Of a stretch of 64,000 nucleotides of DNA, positions 50,299 to 59,722 are shown piece by piece. Origin of the DNA: Ralstonia pickettii. Its GTDB lineage: Bacteria; Pseudomonadota; Gammaproteobacteria; Burkholderiales; Burkholderiaceae. The stretch covers positions 1,240,001-1,304,000 of the forward strand of contig NZ_CP104381.1 in assembly GCF_030582395.1 (NCBI RefSeq). Reading direction: 5' to 3'. A model generated the notes under the pieces. That model ran no database searches and was not told the DNA's origin. It saw only the letters and a program-made list of their open reading frames with translations. Numbering within the stretch: position 1 is the stretch's first letter; every line of letters begins with the position of its first letter. The translations under genes were made by a program, and so were the position numbers.

Positions 50299-51843
50299 AT
50301 GAAACTCTCGATCAAACTTCCCCTGGCATTTGCAGCGGCGTTGCTGCTGATGTTTGCCGGGGCGATCTACGGTATCGCATCGCTCAATCATTCCATCGTC
50401 GAATACAACACCACCGTGCAGGCGCGCATGGCCGACGAGCGTGCGGTGACGAACATGCTCGTTACCTTCAAGACGCAGGTGCAGGAGTGGAAAGACACGC
50501 TGCTGCGTGGTGAAGATCCCAACAAGCTGGACAAGTATTGGGGTGCCTTCCTTCGAGGCGAGCAGACGGTGGCCGAGCAGGCGAAGGCGCTACAGGCGTC
50601 GCTGCCGGCTGGCAAAAGCCGAGACCTGATTACCCAGTTCGCTGCCGCGCACACGGAAATGGGGAAGGGCTATCGCAAGGGGCATGACATGTTTGTGGCC
50701 GCATCGTTTGATCCAACGGTGGGGGACAAAGTCGTGGCAGGTGTAGACCGCGAACCGGCACGTCTGCTTGATGAGGCCGCCCGGGAGATTGCGGCGGAGA
50801 GCAAGGTCGTGTCAGCCAAGACGGCCGAGGCCGCGCATGTTGCGCTGGTGGTCAGCGTGGTGATGATGCTGGCGGCGTTTGGGTTGGGGTTATGCGGTGC
50901 GTTTCTTTTCAGCCGATCGATTACGCGGCCATTGTCGCGCGCGGTGGATGTGGCCAGCGCCGTCTCGCATGGTGATCTGGCAAAGCCGTTTGAGGCACGC
51001 GGCACCGATGAAATCGGCCAATTGCTCTCGGCGCTCAAGGATATGCAGCGCAGCCTGGCCGCGGTAGTGAGTGAAGTGCGCCGCAATGCCGAAGGCGTGG
51101 CTTCCGCCAGTTCGCAGATCGCATCAGGCAACTTGAACCTTTCGTCGCGCACGGAAGAGCAGGCGGCCTCCCTGGAAGAGACCGCGGCCAACATGGGCGA
51201 ATTGACTTCCACCGTTCGCCGCAATTTCGAAAGCGCCGTACAGGCATCCACGTTGGCCGGACATGCTTCCGACACTGCCGCGCGCGGTGGTCAAGTGATG
51301 AACGACGTGGTGCAAACCATGCAGGGTATTTCGGAGAGCTCGACCAAAGTCGGCGAAATCATCGGCGTGATCGACAGCATTGCCTTTCAGACGAACATCC
51401 TTGCGTTGAATGCCGCAGTGGAAGCTGCGCGCGCGGGCGAGCAAGGTCGGGGCTTTGCCGTAGTGGCGGGCGAAGTGCGCACGTTGGCCCAACGCAGTGC
51501 TGCGGCAGCCAAGGAAATCAAGGGTTTGATTGGCCAGTCGACGGAGCGTGTAGAAGCGGGAGCCAAGCTGGTACAAGAAGCCGGGGGCATCATTGATGAC
51601 ATCGTGACCTCGGTGCACCGCGTGACGCAGATCGTGACAGAGATTTCGTCCGCTTCAGCCGAGCAGACCAGTGGCATCGAGCAGGTGAACATCGCCGTGG
51701 GCCAGATCGAGGAAGTGACGCAACAGAACGCCGCGCTGGTGGAAGAGGCCTCTGCCGCCGCACAGGCGATGGCCGATCAGGCGGAGGCTCTGCGCCGCGC
51801 CGTTGCCATCTTCAAGCTGGAAGGGGCTGCTATAGCCGGGTAG
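50299..51843 (+). CDS. Methyl-accepting chemotaxis protein
   Basis: A 514-residue chemoreceptor in the inner membrane. The first transmembrane segment is at 8-28 (LPLAFAAALLLMFAGAIYGIA), the periplasmic sensor domain at 29-178 resembles a helical bundle, and the second segment is at 180-204. HAMP follows (SRSITRPLSRAVDVASAVSHGDL), then the signalling domain with the hairpin tip GVIDSIAFQTNILALNAAVEAARAGEQGRGFAVVAGEVR. No NWETF-type CheR-binding pentapeptide is at the C-terminus. The ligand is unknown. No che genes are nearby, so it is an orphan receptor, but its sigma-28 promoter places it in the flagellar regulon. The ATG at 50299 is preferred over an upstream GTG at 50248, which is too close to the mRNA start. 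Confidence 0.94.
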   Translation: MKLSIKLPLAFAAALLLMFAGAIYGIASLNHSIVEYNTTVQARMADERAVTNMLVTFKTQVQEWKDTLLRGEDPNKLDKYWGAFLRGEQTVAEQAKALQASLPAGKSRDLITQFAAAHTEMGKGYRKGHDMFVAASFDPTVGDKVVAGVDREPARLLDEAAREIAAESKVVSAKTAEAAHVALVVSVVMMLAAFGLGLCGAFLFSRSITRPLSRAVDVASAVSHGDLAKPFEARGTDEIGQLLSALKDMQRSLAAVVSEVRRNAEGVASASSQIASGNLNLSSRTEEQAASLEETAANMGELTSTVRRNFESAVQASTLAGHASDTAARGGQVMNDVVQTMQGISESSTKVGEIIGVIDSIAFQTNILALNAAVEAARAGEQGRGFAVVAGEVRTLAQRSAAAAKEIKGLIGQSTERVEAGAKLVQEAGGIIDDIVTSVHRVTQIVTEISSASAEQTSGIEQVNIAVGQIEEVTQQNAALVEEASAAAQAMADQAEALRRAVAIFKLEGAAIAG

Positions 51844-51864
51844 CCGGCGTAAGCGCCTAGAAAC

Positions 51865-51900
51865 AAAAAGCCGTTCAGTTTTGCGCTGAACGGCTTTTTT
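51865..51900. terminator. Bidirectional terminator after the chemoreceptor
   Basis: AAAAAGCCGTTCAG (51865-51878) pairs with CTGAACGGCTTTTTT (51886-51900) around a 7-nt loop. It serves the chemoreceptor and the convergent yggX gene. Confidence 0.95.
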
Positions 51901-51915
51901 ATGGGTAACGGCAGA

Positions 51916-52191
51916 TCAGGCCGAGGGCGGCGGCACGTAGCCGGCGGCCTCGTCTGCACCATCGCCAAAGAAGTACTTCTCGGTCTGCTTGAGCAGGTAC
52001 TGGCGTGCGCGCGAATCGGCCATGTTCAGGCGGTTTTCGTTGATCAGCATGGTCTGATGCTTGAGCCAGCCGGCCCAGGCTTCTTTCGAGACGCTTTGCC
52101 AGAGTTTCTTACCCAGTTCGCCGGGCAGGGGCGGGAAGTCGAGGCCTTCGGCTTCCTTGTTGAGCTTGACGCAGTGGACCATGCGGGCCAT
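51916..52191 (-). CDS. yggX: YggX-family iron-trafficking / oxidative damage protection protein
   Basis: A 91-residue protein of the YggX family, linked in enteric bacteria to iron trafficking and protection of iron-sulfur clusters. The sequence [21 protein letters not shown] is typical, with the conserved Cys7, and [18 protein letters not shown] is the family signature. Length matches. It is convergent with the chemoreceptor and 107 bp from argA on the same strand. Confidence 0.95.
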   Translation of the reverse strand: MARMVHCVKLNKEAEGLDFPPLPGELGKKLWQSVSKEAWAGWLKHQTMLINENRLNMADSRARQYLLKQTEKYFFGDGADEAAGYVPPPSA

Positions 52192-52298
52192 GGGGATTCC
52201 TCTTGTGTGGCGGAAGCGCCGCTCGAGCGCGACGCAGGTGCCGCTATTGTAAAGGCCGCGCGCCGCCGGGCTTGGATTCCACGACGCGCGCCAAGGGT

Positions 52299-53696
52299 TT
52301 AGAGCTTCTTCATCAGCACCATCGAGCGGCGCTGCCAGTTGTAAAGCTTGCGGCGGTCTTCCGGCAGATCGTCCACGCTGGCACGCACAAAGCCGCGCTT
52401 GAGGAACCAATGCTCCGTGCGCGTAGTGAGAACGAAGAGGCGCTTGAGGCCCAGCGCACGGGCGCGCACTTCGGTGTGCTTGAGCAGACGTTCGCCGTCG
52501 CCGGTGCCCTGGCTGTCCGGGGAGACGATCAGGCAGGCCATTTCGGCCATGCCATCCTTGGGGTACGGATACAGTGCAACGCAGCCAAAGATGATGCCGT
52601 CGTGCTCGATGACCGAAAAGTTGGCGATGTCGCGCTCCAGCAGCCGGCGTTCGCGCGGCACCAATGTGCCGTCCGCCTCGAGGGGCTCGATGAGCGAGAC
52701 GATGCCGCCCACGTCGTCCAGGGTGGCTTCGCGCAGGTATTCCAGGTCAGTGTGCGACACCATGGTGCCCACACCATCGTGCAGGAACAGCTCCAGCAGG
52801 ATGCTGCCGTCCAGCGCGAACGGGATGACGTGCGCGCGGCGCACGCCGCCGCGCATCGCCTTGACGATGTGCTGCAGGTAATAGGCGGTGTCGTGCGACA
52901 GGCTGCCGTCGCGCAGGCGCTCGATGGCCGTTTCCATCGACAGGTCCTGCTGCAGCTTGCCTACGCGGTCCATGATCCCCGGCAGCTCGGTGATGAAGAT
53001 GAGCTTGTCGGCCTTGAGCGCCGTGGCGGTGTTGGCAGCTACGTCTTCCATCGACAGGTTGAACGCCTGGCCCGTTGGCGAAAAGCCCAGCGGCGAGAGC
53101 AGCACGATCTTGCGATTGGACAGGGAATGCTGGATCGACTCCGCATCGATCTTGCGCACCAGCCCCGTGTGCTGGAAATCCACGCCATTGACGATGCCCA
53201 CTGGCCGCGCCGTCACGAAGTTGCCGGACACGACCGACATGCGCGCGCCGGCCATCGGTGTATTCGGCAGGCCCTGGCTGAAGGCGGCTTCGATATCCAG
53301 GCGCAGTTCGCCCGAGGCTTCCTTGGCGGATTCCAGTGCGGCGGCGTCCGTCACGCGTACGCCGTCGACGAACTGAGTTTGCACACTGCGCAGGGCGAGC
53401 TGTTCTTCCACCTGCGGGCGCGAACCATGCACCAGCACGATGCGCATGCCCATGGCATGCAGCAAAGCGACGTCGTTGACCAGCGCGCTCAGCATGTCGG
53501 CCTTGACCAGTTCACCGCCAAAGCCGATCACGAACGTCTTGTCGCGGAAGGCGTGAATGTAAGGCGCCACCTCGCGCAGCCAGTCCACGAACTGCTGCTG
53601 TTCGGGCGTGGGCGGAATCGGGGCGACGTCGACGGGGGCGGGCGTGTGCGCCGCCAGCGAAACACCGGAGGCGGGGACGGGAGAACGAGCGGTCAC
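52299..53696 (-). CDS. argA: N-acetylglutamate synthase
   Basis: A protein of about 465 residues that starts arginine synthesis by acetylating glutamate. It has an amino-acid-kinase-like N-terminal domain ([48 protein letters not shown]) and a C-terminal GNAT domain ([27 protein letters not shown]), the classical ArgA form. The start is uncertain. A GTG at 53696 ([11 protein letters not shown]) keeps a 30-residue Ala/Pro-rich leader; earlier in-frame starts would overlap the divergent hrpA gene. No ribosome site supports any of these. Confidence 0.88.
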   Translation of the reverse strand: MTARSPVPASGVSLAAHTPAPVDVAPIPPTPEQQQFVDWLREVAPYIHAFRDKTFVIGFGGELVKADMLSALVNDVALLHAMGMRIVLVHGSRPQVEEQLALRSVQTQFVDGVRVTDAAALESAKEASGELRLDIEAAFSQGLPNTPMAGARMSVVSGNFVTARPVGIVNGVDFQHTGLVRKIDAESIQHSLSNRKIVLLSPLGFSPTGQAFNLSMEDVAANTATALKADKLIFITELPGIMDRVGKLQQDLSMETAIERLRDGSLSHDTAYYLQHIVKAMRGGVRRAHVIPFALDGSILLELFLHDGVGTMVSHTDLEYLREATLDDVGGIVSLIEPLEADGTLVPRERRLLERDIANFSVIEHDGIIFGCVALYPYPKDGMAEMACLIVSPDSQGTGDGERLLKHTEVRARALGLKRLFVLTTRTEHWFLKRGFVRASVDDLPEDRRKLYNWQRRSMVLMKKL

Positions 53697-53753
53697 GGGC
53701 GGAGGAGGAAAAGCGGCACGGGGCGCGGGCCGGCATAGGAAAGATGCGCGGAT

Positions 53754-53767
53754 TATAATCCCGCCCG
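53754..53767 (+). promoter_or_regulatory. Candidate leaderless promoter of hrpA
   Basis: A consensus TATAAT at 53754-53759 is followed by 8 nt (CCCGCCCG) and the hrpA ATG. No ribosome site is present. It lies within the 71-bp gap to argA, so the argA promoter must overlap it or lie inside hrpA. Confidence 0.55.
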
Positions 53768-56700
53768 ATGTCAGATTCCCACGCCCAGCCGCCCCGGCCA
53801 CGCCCGGCGGCGCCCTCCCAGAAATCGCCGAAAGACATGCCGCCCGCCGAGCGCAAGCCCGGCGGCAATGCGCGTCCGCAGCGCCGCCAAAAGCCCACGC
53901 CGGAAGAACTCGCCGCAGCGCTGGAGGCACGCCGCGCGCGTGCCAACCGTGTCCCGCCGATCACGTTTCCCGAAGCGCTGCCCGTGTCGGCCCGACGCGA
54001 CGAAATCGCTGAGGCCATCGCCGCCAATCAAGTGGTGATCGTCTCAGGCGAGACCGGCTCGGGCAAAACCACCCAGTTGCCGAAGATCTGCTTATCGATC
54101 GGGCGAGGCATTGGCGCGGGCGGTACCGGGCTGATCGGCCATACGCAGCCGCGCCGGATCGCAGCGACGTCTACGGCCAAGCGCATCGCCCAGGAAATCG
54201 GCACGCCGGTGGGCGAGCACGTGGGCTTCCAGGTTCGCTTTAACGACACGCTGTCGGCGGGGGCGTCGGTCAAGCTCATGACCGACGGCATCTTGCTGGC
54301 CGAGACGCAGAACGATCCGCTGCTGCGCGCTTACGACACGATCATCATCGACGAGGCGCACGAACGCAGCCTCAACATTGACTTCCTGATCGGCTATCTC
54401 AAGCAGCTTTTGCCGCGCCGGCCCGACCTGAAGGTGATCATCACCTCGGCGACCATCGACGCGCAGCGGTTTGCCGAGCACTTTGCTGGCCCGAAGGGGC
54501 CGGCGCCCGTCATTGAAGTCAGCGGCCGGTTGTATCCGGTCGAGGTGCGCTACCGCCCGATCCAGCGCGACGAGAAGGACAAGGAGCGCGATCTTTACGA
54601 TGCGCTCGTCGATGCGGTGGACGAACTCGCCCGCGAAGGCCCTGGCGACGTGCTCATCTTCCTGCCGGGCGAGCGCGAGATTCGCGAGGCGGCCGAGGCG
54701 CTGCGCAAGCACCATCCGGCGCATACCGAAATCCTGCCGTTGTTTGCGCGCCTGTCTGTGCAGGAGCAGGAACGTGTGTTCCGGCCGTCCAACGCGCGGC
54801 GCATCGTGCTGGCGACCAACGTGGCCGAGACCTCGCTGACGGTGCCCGGCATTCGCTACGTGGTCGATACGGGGGTGGCGCGCGTGAAGCGTTATTCGTA
54901 TCGCAACAAGGTCGAGCAACTGCAGATCGAGCCGGTATCGCAGGCTGCGGCCAACCAGCGCGCCGGTCGTTGCGGCCGGGTCGCCGACGGCGTCTGCATT
55001 CGCCTGTATGACGAGGCGGATTTCATTGCGCGGCCGCGTTTTACCGATCCGGAAATCCTGCGTTCGTCGCTGGCGGCGGTCATCCTGCGCATGAAGGCGC
55101 TGCGGTTGACGGATGTCGAGCAGTTCCCCTTCATCGAGCCGCCGCTGGGCCGTGCCATTGCCGACGGCTATCAGCTGCTGCAGGAACTCGGGGCGGTCGA
55201 CGATGAAAATGCGTTGACTCCGCTGGGCAAGCAGGTTGCCCGTCTGCCGCTGGACCCGCGCGTGGCGCGGATGATCCTGGCTGGCCGCGATCACCAATGC
55301 CTGCGCGAGATGCTGATCATCGCGAGTGCCTTGTCGGTGCAAGACCCGCGCGAGCGCCCGCAGGAACTGCAACAGCAGGCCGATCAGGCGCACCGGCAGT
55401 TTGCTGATGAAAAATCCGAGTTCCTCGGCTGGGTGAAGCTGTGGAAGTGGTTTGAAGAGGCCATCGCGCACAAGAAATCGAACAAACAATTGCAGGACCA
55501 GTGCCGCTCGCACTTCCTGTCGCATGTGCGGTTGCGCGAATGGCGCGACGTGCATTCGCAGTTGCATACCACGGTGGCGGAGCAGGGTTGGAAGCTCAAC
55601 GAATCCGATCCGACGTATGAGCAGTTACACCTGGCGTTGCTGACGGGCTTGCTCGGCAACATCGGAGTGCGCATCGAGGAGGCAGACGGAAAAGGCCGCG
55701 AATACCTCGGCGCGCGCGGCATCAAGTTCTTCCTGTGGCCGGGTTCGGTCATCGCGCGCAAGGCCGGCAAGTGGGTCGTGGCAGGCGAGTTGGTCGAGAC
55801 CAGCCGCCTGTTCGGCCGCACGCTGGCGCGCATCGAGCCGGAATGGGTGGAAAAGGTCGGCGCGCATCTGTTGAAGGTGTCGTGGAGCGATCCGCATTGG
55901 GAAAAGAAGGCCGGCCAGGTGATGGCCTTCGAGCGGGGCACGCTGTACGGGCTGCCGATCTATCAACAGCGCCGTGTGCACTTCGGGCCGATGCAGCCGA
56001 AGGAGGCGCGCGAGATGTTCATCCGCCGTGCGCTGGTCGATGGCGAGTTCGAAACGCGCCTGCCGTTCTTCACGCACAACCAGCGCCTGGTGCGTGAGAT
56101 CGAAAACCTCGAACACAAGTCACGCCGACAAGACGTGCTGGTGGAAGACGAACTGATCTACGCGTTCTATGATAGCCAGATTCCGGCGGACATCTACAAC
56201 ACCGTGTCGTTCGAGCGCTGGTATGCCGAAGCCGCCAGCGCGGGCGGCAAGAGCGGTCAGAAGCTGCTGTACCTGAATCGCGATGACCTCATGCGGCATG
56301 AGGCGGCCGGCATCACGACCGATCTGTTCCCGAAGGTGCTGCCGATTGCCGGCATCGACATGGGCCTGACGTATCACTTCGAGCCCGGCAGCCCGCGCGA
56401 TGGCGTGACGCTCACCGTGCCGCTGTATGCGCTCAACCAGGTGCCCGCGCAGCGCACCGAATGGCTGGTGCCGGGCATGCTCAAGGAGAAGGTGCATCTG
56501 CTGCTGAAGAGTCTGCCGCAGAAGCTGCGCCGCCATTGCGTGCCGTTGCCAGACTACGCCGCCGGTTTCGTGTCGCGCGTGCGGTTGGGCGATGGCGACC
56601 TGCTCGACCGCTTGATTGCCGACGTGCGCGAGCAGACCGGCATCGCGCTCAAGCGCGCCGACTTCAAGCTCGAGACGCTGCCCGCGCATCATTTCATGAA

Positions 56701-57769
56701 CTTCAAGGTGATCGACGAGCACGGTCGCCAGCTAGACATGGGGCGCAATCTGGCCCAGTTGCGGGCAGAACTCGGCGGCCGCGCGCAGCAGACGTTCCAG
56801 TCGATCGCGGCACAGGATGCTGCCGTGGCCGGTGCCCAGAACGACGGCGCCAAGCCAGGAAAGACAGGTAAGAGCGGCAAATCGGAAGCGCCGGCCAACG
56901 CCGCGCTGTACTCGGGCCTGACGACCTGGAACTTCGGCGAGCTGCCGGAACTGCTGGAAGTCCGCAAGGGCAACCAGACGCTGTTCGGCTACCCGGCACT
57001 TGTCGATGCCGGTGACCACTGCGATGTGGAAGTCTTCGATGATCCGGCGGAAGCTGCACGCATCCATCGTCTGGGCTTGCGGCGGCTGTTTGCGATCCAG
57101 CTGCGCGAACCGTTGAAATACCTGGAAAAGAACATCCCAGGCCTGTCGCAGATGGCCATCCAGTTCATGAACCTCGGTACGCAGGATGATCTGCGCGACC
57201 AGATTCTGGATGCCACGTTGGAGCGCGCTTGCCTGCAAGACCCGCTGCCGACCGATGACGCCAGTTTTGGCGCGCGCAAGGACGAAAGCCGCGCGCGCCT
57301 GACGTTGCTGGCACAGGAGATTGCGCGGCTGGTCGGCGCCATCCTGGCCGAATACGCGCAACTGCCGCGCAAGCTGCAGATCGCCAAGCCGTTTGCCGCG
57401 GCCACCGCCGATATCGACGCACAGCTCAAGACGTTGATGCACAAGCGCTTCATCGAGGCGACGCCGTATGCGCAGTTGACGCACTTCCCCCGCTACCTGA
57501 AGGGCATCGCCCTGCGCATCGACAAGCTCAAGGCGGACCCGGCGCGCGACACGCAGCGCATGCAAGAGATGGCGCCGCTTATCCAGCAATATCAACGCGC
57601 GGAAAAAGCGCTGCGCGTGCAAGGGCAGGGCGGCAATGACCCGCGCATGGAGGAGTTCCGCTGGATGCTTGAGGAGTTGCGCATCGCCCTGTTTGCACAG
57701 GAATTGCGCACGCCGGTGCCGATGTCGGTCAAGCGGCTGCAGAAGGTGTGGGAATCGATGCAGCGATAG
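53768..57769 (+). CDS. hrpA: ATP-dependent DEAH-box RNA helicase HrpA
   Basis: A 1333-residue DEAH helicase. Walker A is GETGSGKTTQLPK, motif II DEAH (IIIDEAHERSLNIDFL), motif III SATIDAQRF, motif V TNVAETSLTVPGI and motif VI QRAGRCGR. The winged-helix and ratchet (HA2) domains follow, then the OB-like fold and the long C-terminal DUF3418 region. Length is the usual 1300. HrpA acts on mRNA processing and on stalled ribosomes in E. coli. An Arg/Pro/Ala-rich N-terminus of about 60 residues precedes the helicase core. Confidence 0.96.
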   Translation: MSDSHAQPPRPRPAAPSQKSPKDMPPAERKPGGNARPQRRQKPTPEELAAALEARRARANRVPPITFPEALPVSARRDEIAEAIAANQVVIVSGETGSGKTTQLPKICLSIGRGIGAGGTGLIGHTQPRRIAATSTAKRIAQEIGTPVGEHVGFQVRFNDTLSAGASVKLMTDGILLAETQNDPLLRAYDTIIIDEAHERSLNIDFLIGYLKQLLPRRPDLKVIITSATIDAQRFAEHFAGPKGPAPVIEVSGRLYPVEVRYRPIQRDEKDKERDLYDALVDAVDELAREGPGDVLIFLPGEREIREAAEALRKHHPAHTEILPLFARLSVQEQERVFRPSNARRIVLATNVAETSLTVPGIRYVVDTGVARVKRYSYRNKVEQLQIEPVSQAAANQRAGRCGRVADGVCIRLYDEADFIARPRFTDPEILRSSLAAVILRMKALRLTDVEQFPFIEPPLGRAIADGYQLLQELGAVDDENALTPLGKQVARLPLDPRVARMILAGRDHQCLREMLIIASALSVQDPRERPQELQQQADQAHRQFADEKSEFLGWVKLWKWFEEAIAHKKSNKQLQDQCRSHFLSHVRLREWRDVHSQLHTTVAEQGWKLNESDPTYEQLHLALLTGLLGNIGVRIEEADGKGREYLGARGIKFFLWPGSVIARKAGKWVVAGELVETSRLFGRTLARIEPEWVEKVGAHLLKVSWSDPHWEKKAGQVMAFERGTLYGLPIYQQRRVHFGPMQPKEAREMFIRRALVDGEFETRLPFFTHNQRLVREIENLEHKSRRQDVLVEDELIYAFYDSQIPADIYNTVSFERWYAEAASAGGKSGQKLLYLNRDDLMRHEAAGITTDLFPKVLPIAGIDMGLTYHFEPGSPRDGVTLTVPLYALNQVPAQRTEWLVPGMLKEKVHLLLKSLPQKLRRHCVPLPDYAAGFVSRVRLGDGDLLDRLIADVREQTGIALKRADFKLETLPAHHFMNFKVIDEHGRQLDMGRNLAQLRAELGGRAQQTFQSIAAQDAAVAGAQNDGAKPGKTGKSGKSEAPANAALYSGLTTWNFGELPELLEVRKGNQTLFGYPALVDAGDHCDVEVFDDPAEAARIHRLGLRRLFAIQLREPLKYLEKNIPGLSQMAIQFMNLGTQDDLRDQILDATLERACLQDPLPTDDASFGARKDESRARLTLLAQEIARLVGAILAEYAQLPRKLQIAKPFAAATADIDAQLKTLMHKRFIEATPYAQLTHFPRYLKGIALRIDKLKADPARDTQRMQEMAPLIQQYQRAEKALRVQGQGGNDPRMEEFRWMLEELRIALFAQELRTPVPMSVKRLQKVWESMQR

Positions 57770-57886
57770 CTGAGCGATGCGTTGTCGGGTGCTGAGAAAG
57801 TTCCCGTTTTCTTTTTTTGATTTGTGTCAGCGATGGCCTAAACGCCAGCGTTAAAATGAGTGGCTAAGTTGCTGAATCTTCTCGTT

Positions 57887-58882
57887 ATGTCTGCCTTGCG
57901 CGTCTCGTTTGCCTCCCGTTGGTTTTCCACACTGGTCCTGTCGGCCGCTGCGCTCATGGCAGCGCATGCGGCGCGTGCCGAAGTCGTCACCGTACTCAAT
58001 TCGGGCGACGCAAGCGTCTCTTTGATCGACAAGGACACCCGCAAGGTGCTGGAGACGTTCCCAATCGGCAAGGAGCCGCATCACCTGATCGCCACGCCCG
58101 ACGAAAAGTCGTTGATCGTCGCGAACGCAGTGGGCAACGACCTCGTGTTCCTCGACCCCGTAACCGGCAAGATTCAGCAGCGCGTGCCGCGCATCGACGA
58201 TCCGTATCAGATTGGCTTCTCGCCGGACCAGAAGTGGTTTCTGACCACCGGCAACCGTCTGGATCGCATTGACATTTACCGCTGGGACGGCCATGCGCTG
58301 ACCATCGCCAAACAGATTCCAGCGGCGAAGACGCCCAGCCACATTGCCTTTACCGCCGACAGCAAAATCGCGTTCGTGACCGTGCAGGATTCCAACGAGG
58401 TGATGGCCATCGACCTGCCCACGCAGAACGTGATGTGGCGCATGACCATTGGTTCTGCGCCGGCCGGCGTGTGGGTGACGACCGATCAGAAATACCTGCT
58501 GGTCGGCATGACCGGCGCCGATTACGTCGAAGTGATCGACTGGCACAACCGCACCAGCGTCAAGCGCATTCCGACCGGCAAGGGCGCGCATAACTTCCGC
58601 GCGCTGGGCGACAAGCGCCACTTGTTCCTGTCGAACCGCGTGTCGGGCACGATCAGCATCATCGATCAGCAAACGCTGACCAAGGTGGGCGACATCACCG
58701 GTCTGCCGCCCGGCCCAGACGACATGGAGTTGACCGCCGACGGCAAGCAGCTTTGGGTGACTTGCCGCTGGGCCAAGCGCGTGGCGATCGTCGATGTTGC
58801 CAGCCGCAAGGTTGTGGAAGAGATCAAGGTCGGGCGCTCGCCGCACGGCATTTACTTCCGCTCGCGCGCTCCGCTGATCTGA
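57887..58882 (+). CDS. YncE-like beta-propeller periplasmic protein
   Basis: A 331-residue protein with a signal peptide (LVLSAAALMAAHAARAE) and repeated 40-residue blades such as VTVLNSGDASVSLIDKDTRKVLETFPIGKEPHHL, SLIVANAVGNDLVFLDPVTGKIQQRV and LFLSNRVSGTISIIDQQTLTKVGDI. This is the seven-bladed YVTN/YncE propeller pattern. Function is unknown; ligand- or DNA-binding has been suggested for E. coli YncE. A GTG at 57860 is an alternative start. A TAAAAT at 57852-57857 is a possible -10. The next gene starts 11 bp after its stop. Confidence 0.85.
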   Translation: MSALRVSFASRWFSTLVLSAAALMAAHAARAEVVTVLNSGDASVSLIDKDTRKVLETFPIGKEPHHLIATPDEKSLIVANAVGNDLVFLDPVTGKIQQRVPRIDDPYQIGFSPDQKWFLTTGNRLDRIDIYRWDGHALTIAKQIPAAKTPSHIAFTADSKIAFVTVQDSNEVMAIDLPTQNVMWRMTIGSAPAGVWVTTDQKYLLVGMTGADYVEVIDWHNRTSVKRIPTGKGAHNFRALGDKRHLFLSNRVSGTISIIDQQTLTKVGDITGLPPGPDDMELTADGKQLWVTCRWAKRVAIVDVASRKVVEEIKVGRSPHGIYFRSRAPLI

Positions 58883-58893
58883 GTTCTACGACG

Positions 58894-59721
58894 ATGAAAT
58901 CCGGCCTGTCGATGTTGCGCAAGGCCGCCGCCACGGTGGCGCTGGGGCTGTGTGCGTTGGCTACGGCGGCCCCCGGTGGGGTGAATGCCGGCGCGTGCAA
59001 AGGCACCGTCTACCTGACGTTCGATACCGGCAGCATGAGCCAAGCGGAGTTGATTGCCGACACGCTGCGCCGCCATCGCATCCACGCCACGTTCTTCCTC
59101 GCCAACGAAAAGACCATCCACGGCGACAGCACGCTGGATGACGGTTGGGCACCGTATTGGAAATCGCTTGCTGCCGACGGCCACGCCTTCGGTACGCACA
59201 CCTTCGATCACGTCTACTACAAGGGCGAGGCGGGTGCGGGTAAGGTCCGCTTCCGGCCGCAGTTTGGCGAGCAGGGCAGCCGCAATGTCGTGTGGGGCGA
59301 GCCTGAATTCTGCGCGGAGCTCAAACGCAGCGCCGAGCGGTTCAAGACCATGACCGGTCAGCCGATGGACCCGCTGTGGCGGGCGCCGGGAGGTCACCTG
59401 TCGGCGACGACCGAGGCCTGGGCCAAGCAATGCGGGTTTGCGCATGTGGCTTGGGCGCCCGCCGGTTTTCTGGGCGACGAGTTGCCGTCAGACCGTTATC
59501 CGAACGACGCCTTGCTGCAGAAGGCACTGTCCAACCTGCGCGATGGCGACATCACCATGGCGCATCTGGGCATCTGGTCGCGCAAGGATCCGTGGGCGCC
59601 CGCTGACCTCGAACCGCTGATCACAGGTCTGGAGCACAAGGGTTTCTGCTTTGCCACGCTGCGTGATCATCCGCAATACAAGGCCTGGTTTGCTGCTCAT
59701 GCCGCATCGGCGGCACGCTGA
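58894..59721 (+). CDS. NodB-fold polysaccharide deacetylase with altered metal motif
   Basis: A 275-residue secreted protein with a signal peptide (ALGLCALATAAPGGVNAG). The NodB domain shows motif 1 as YLTFDTGSM and motif 2 as THTFDHVYY (H-x3-H). In motif 1 the usual TFDDG is TFDTG: the first Asp (base) is kept but the second, a metal ligand, is Thr. LWRAPGGHLSATTE is motif 3. Such a change is also found in other subgroups (PdaA uses TFDNG), so activity is possible but not certain. It lies between the beta-propeller and the hydroxylase gene, with a 1-bp gap to the latter. The substrate could be peptidoglycan or an exopolysaccharide. Confidence 0.85.
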   Translation: MKSGLSMLRKAAATVALGLCALATAAPGGVNAGACKGTVYLTFDTGSMSQAELIADTLRRHRIHATFFLANEKTIHGDSTLDDGWAPYWKSLAADGHAFGTHTFDHVYYKGEAGAGKVRFRPQFGEQGSRNVVWGEPEFCAELKRSAERFKTMTGQPMDPLWRAPGGHLSATTEAWAKQCGFAHVAWAPAGFLGDELPSDRYPNDALLQKALSNLRDGDITMAHLGIWSRKDPWAPADLEPLITGLEHKGFCFATLRDHPQYKAWFAAHAASAAR

Positions 59722-59722
59722 C

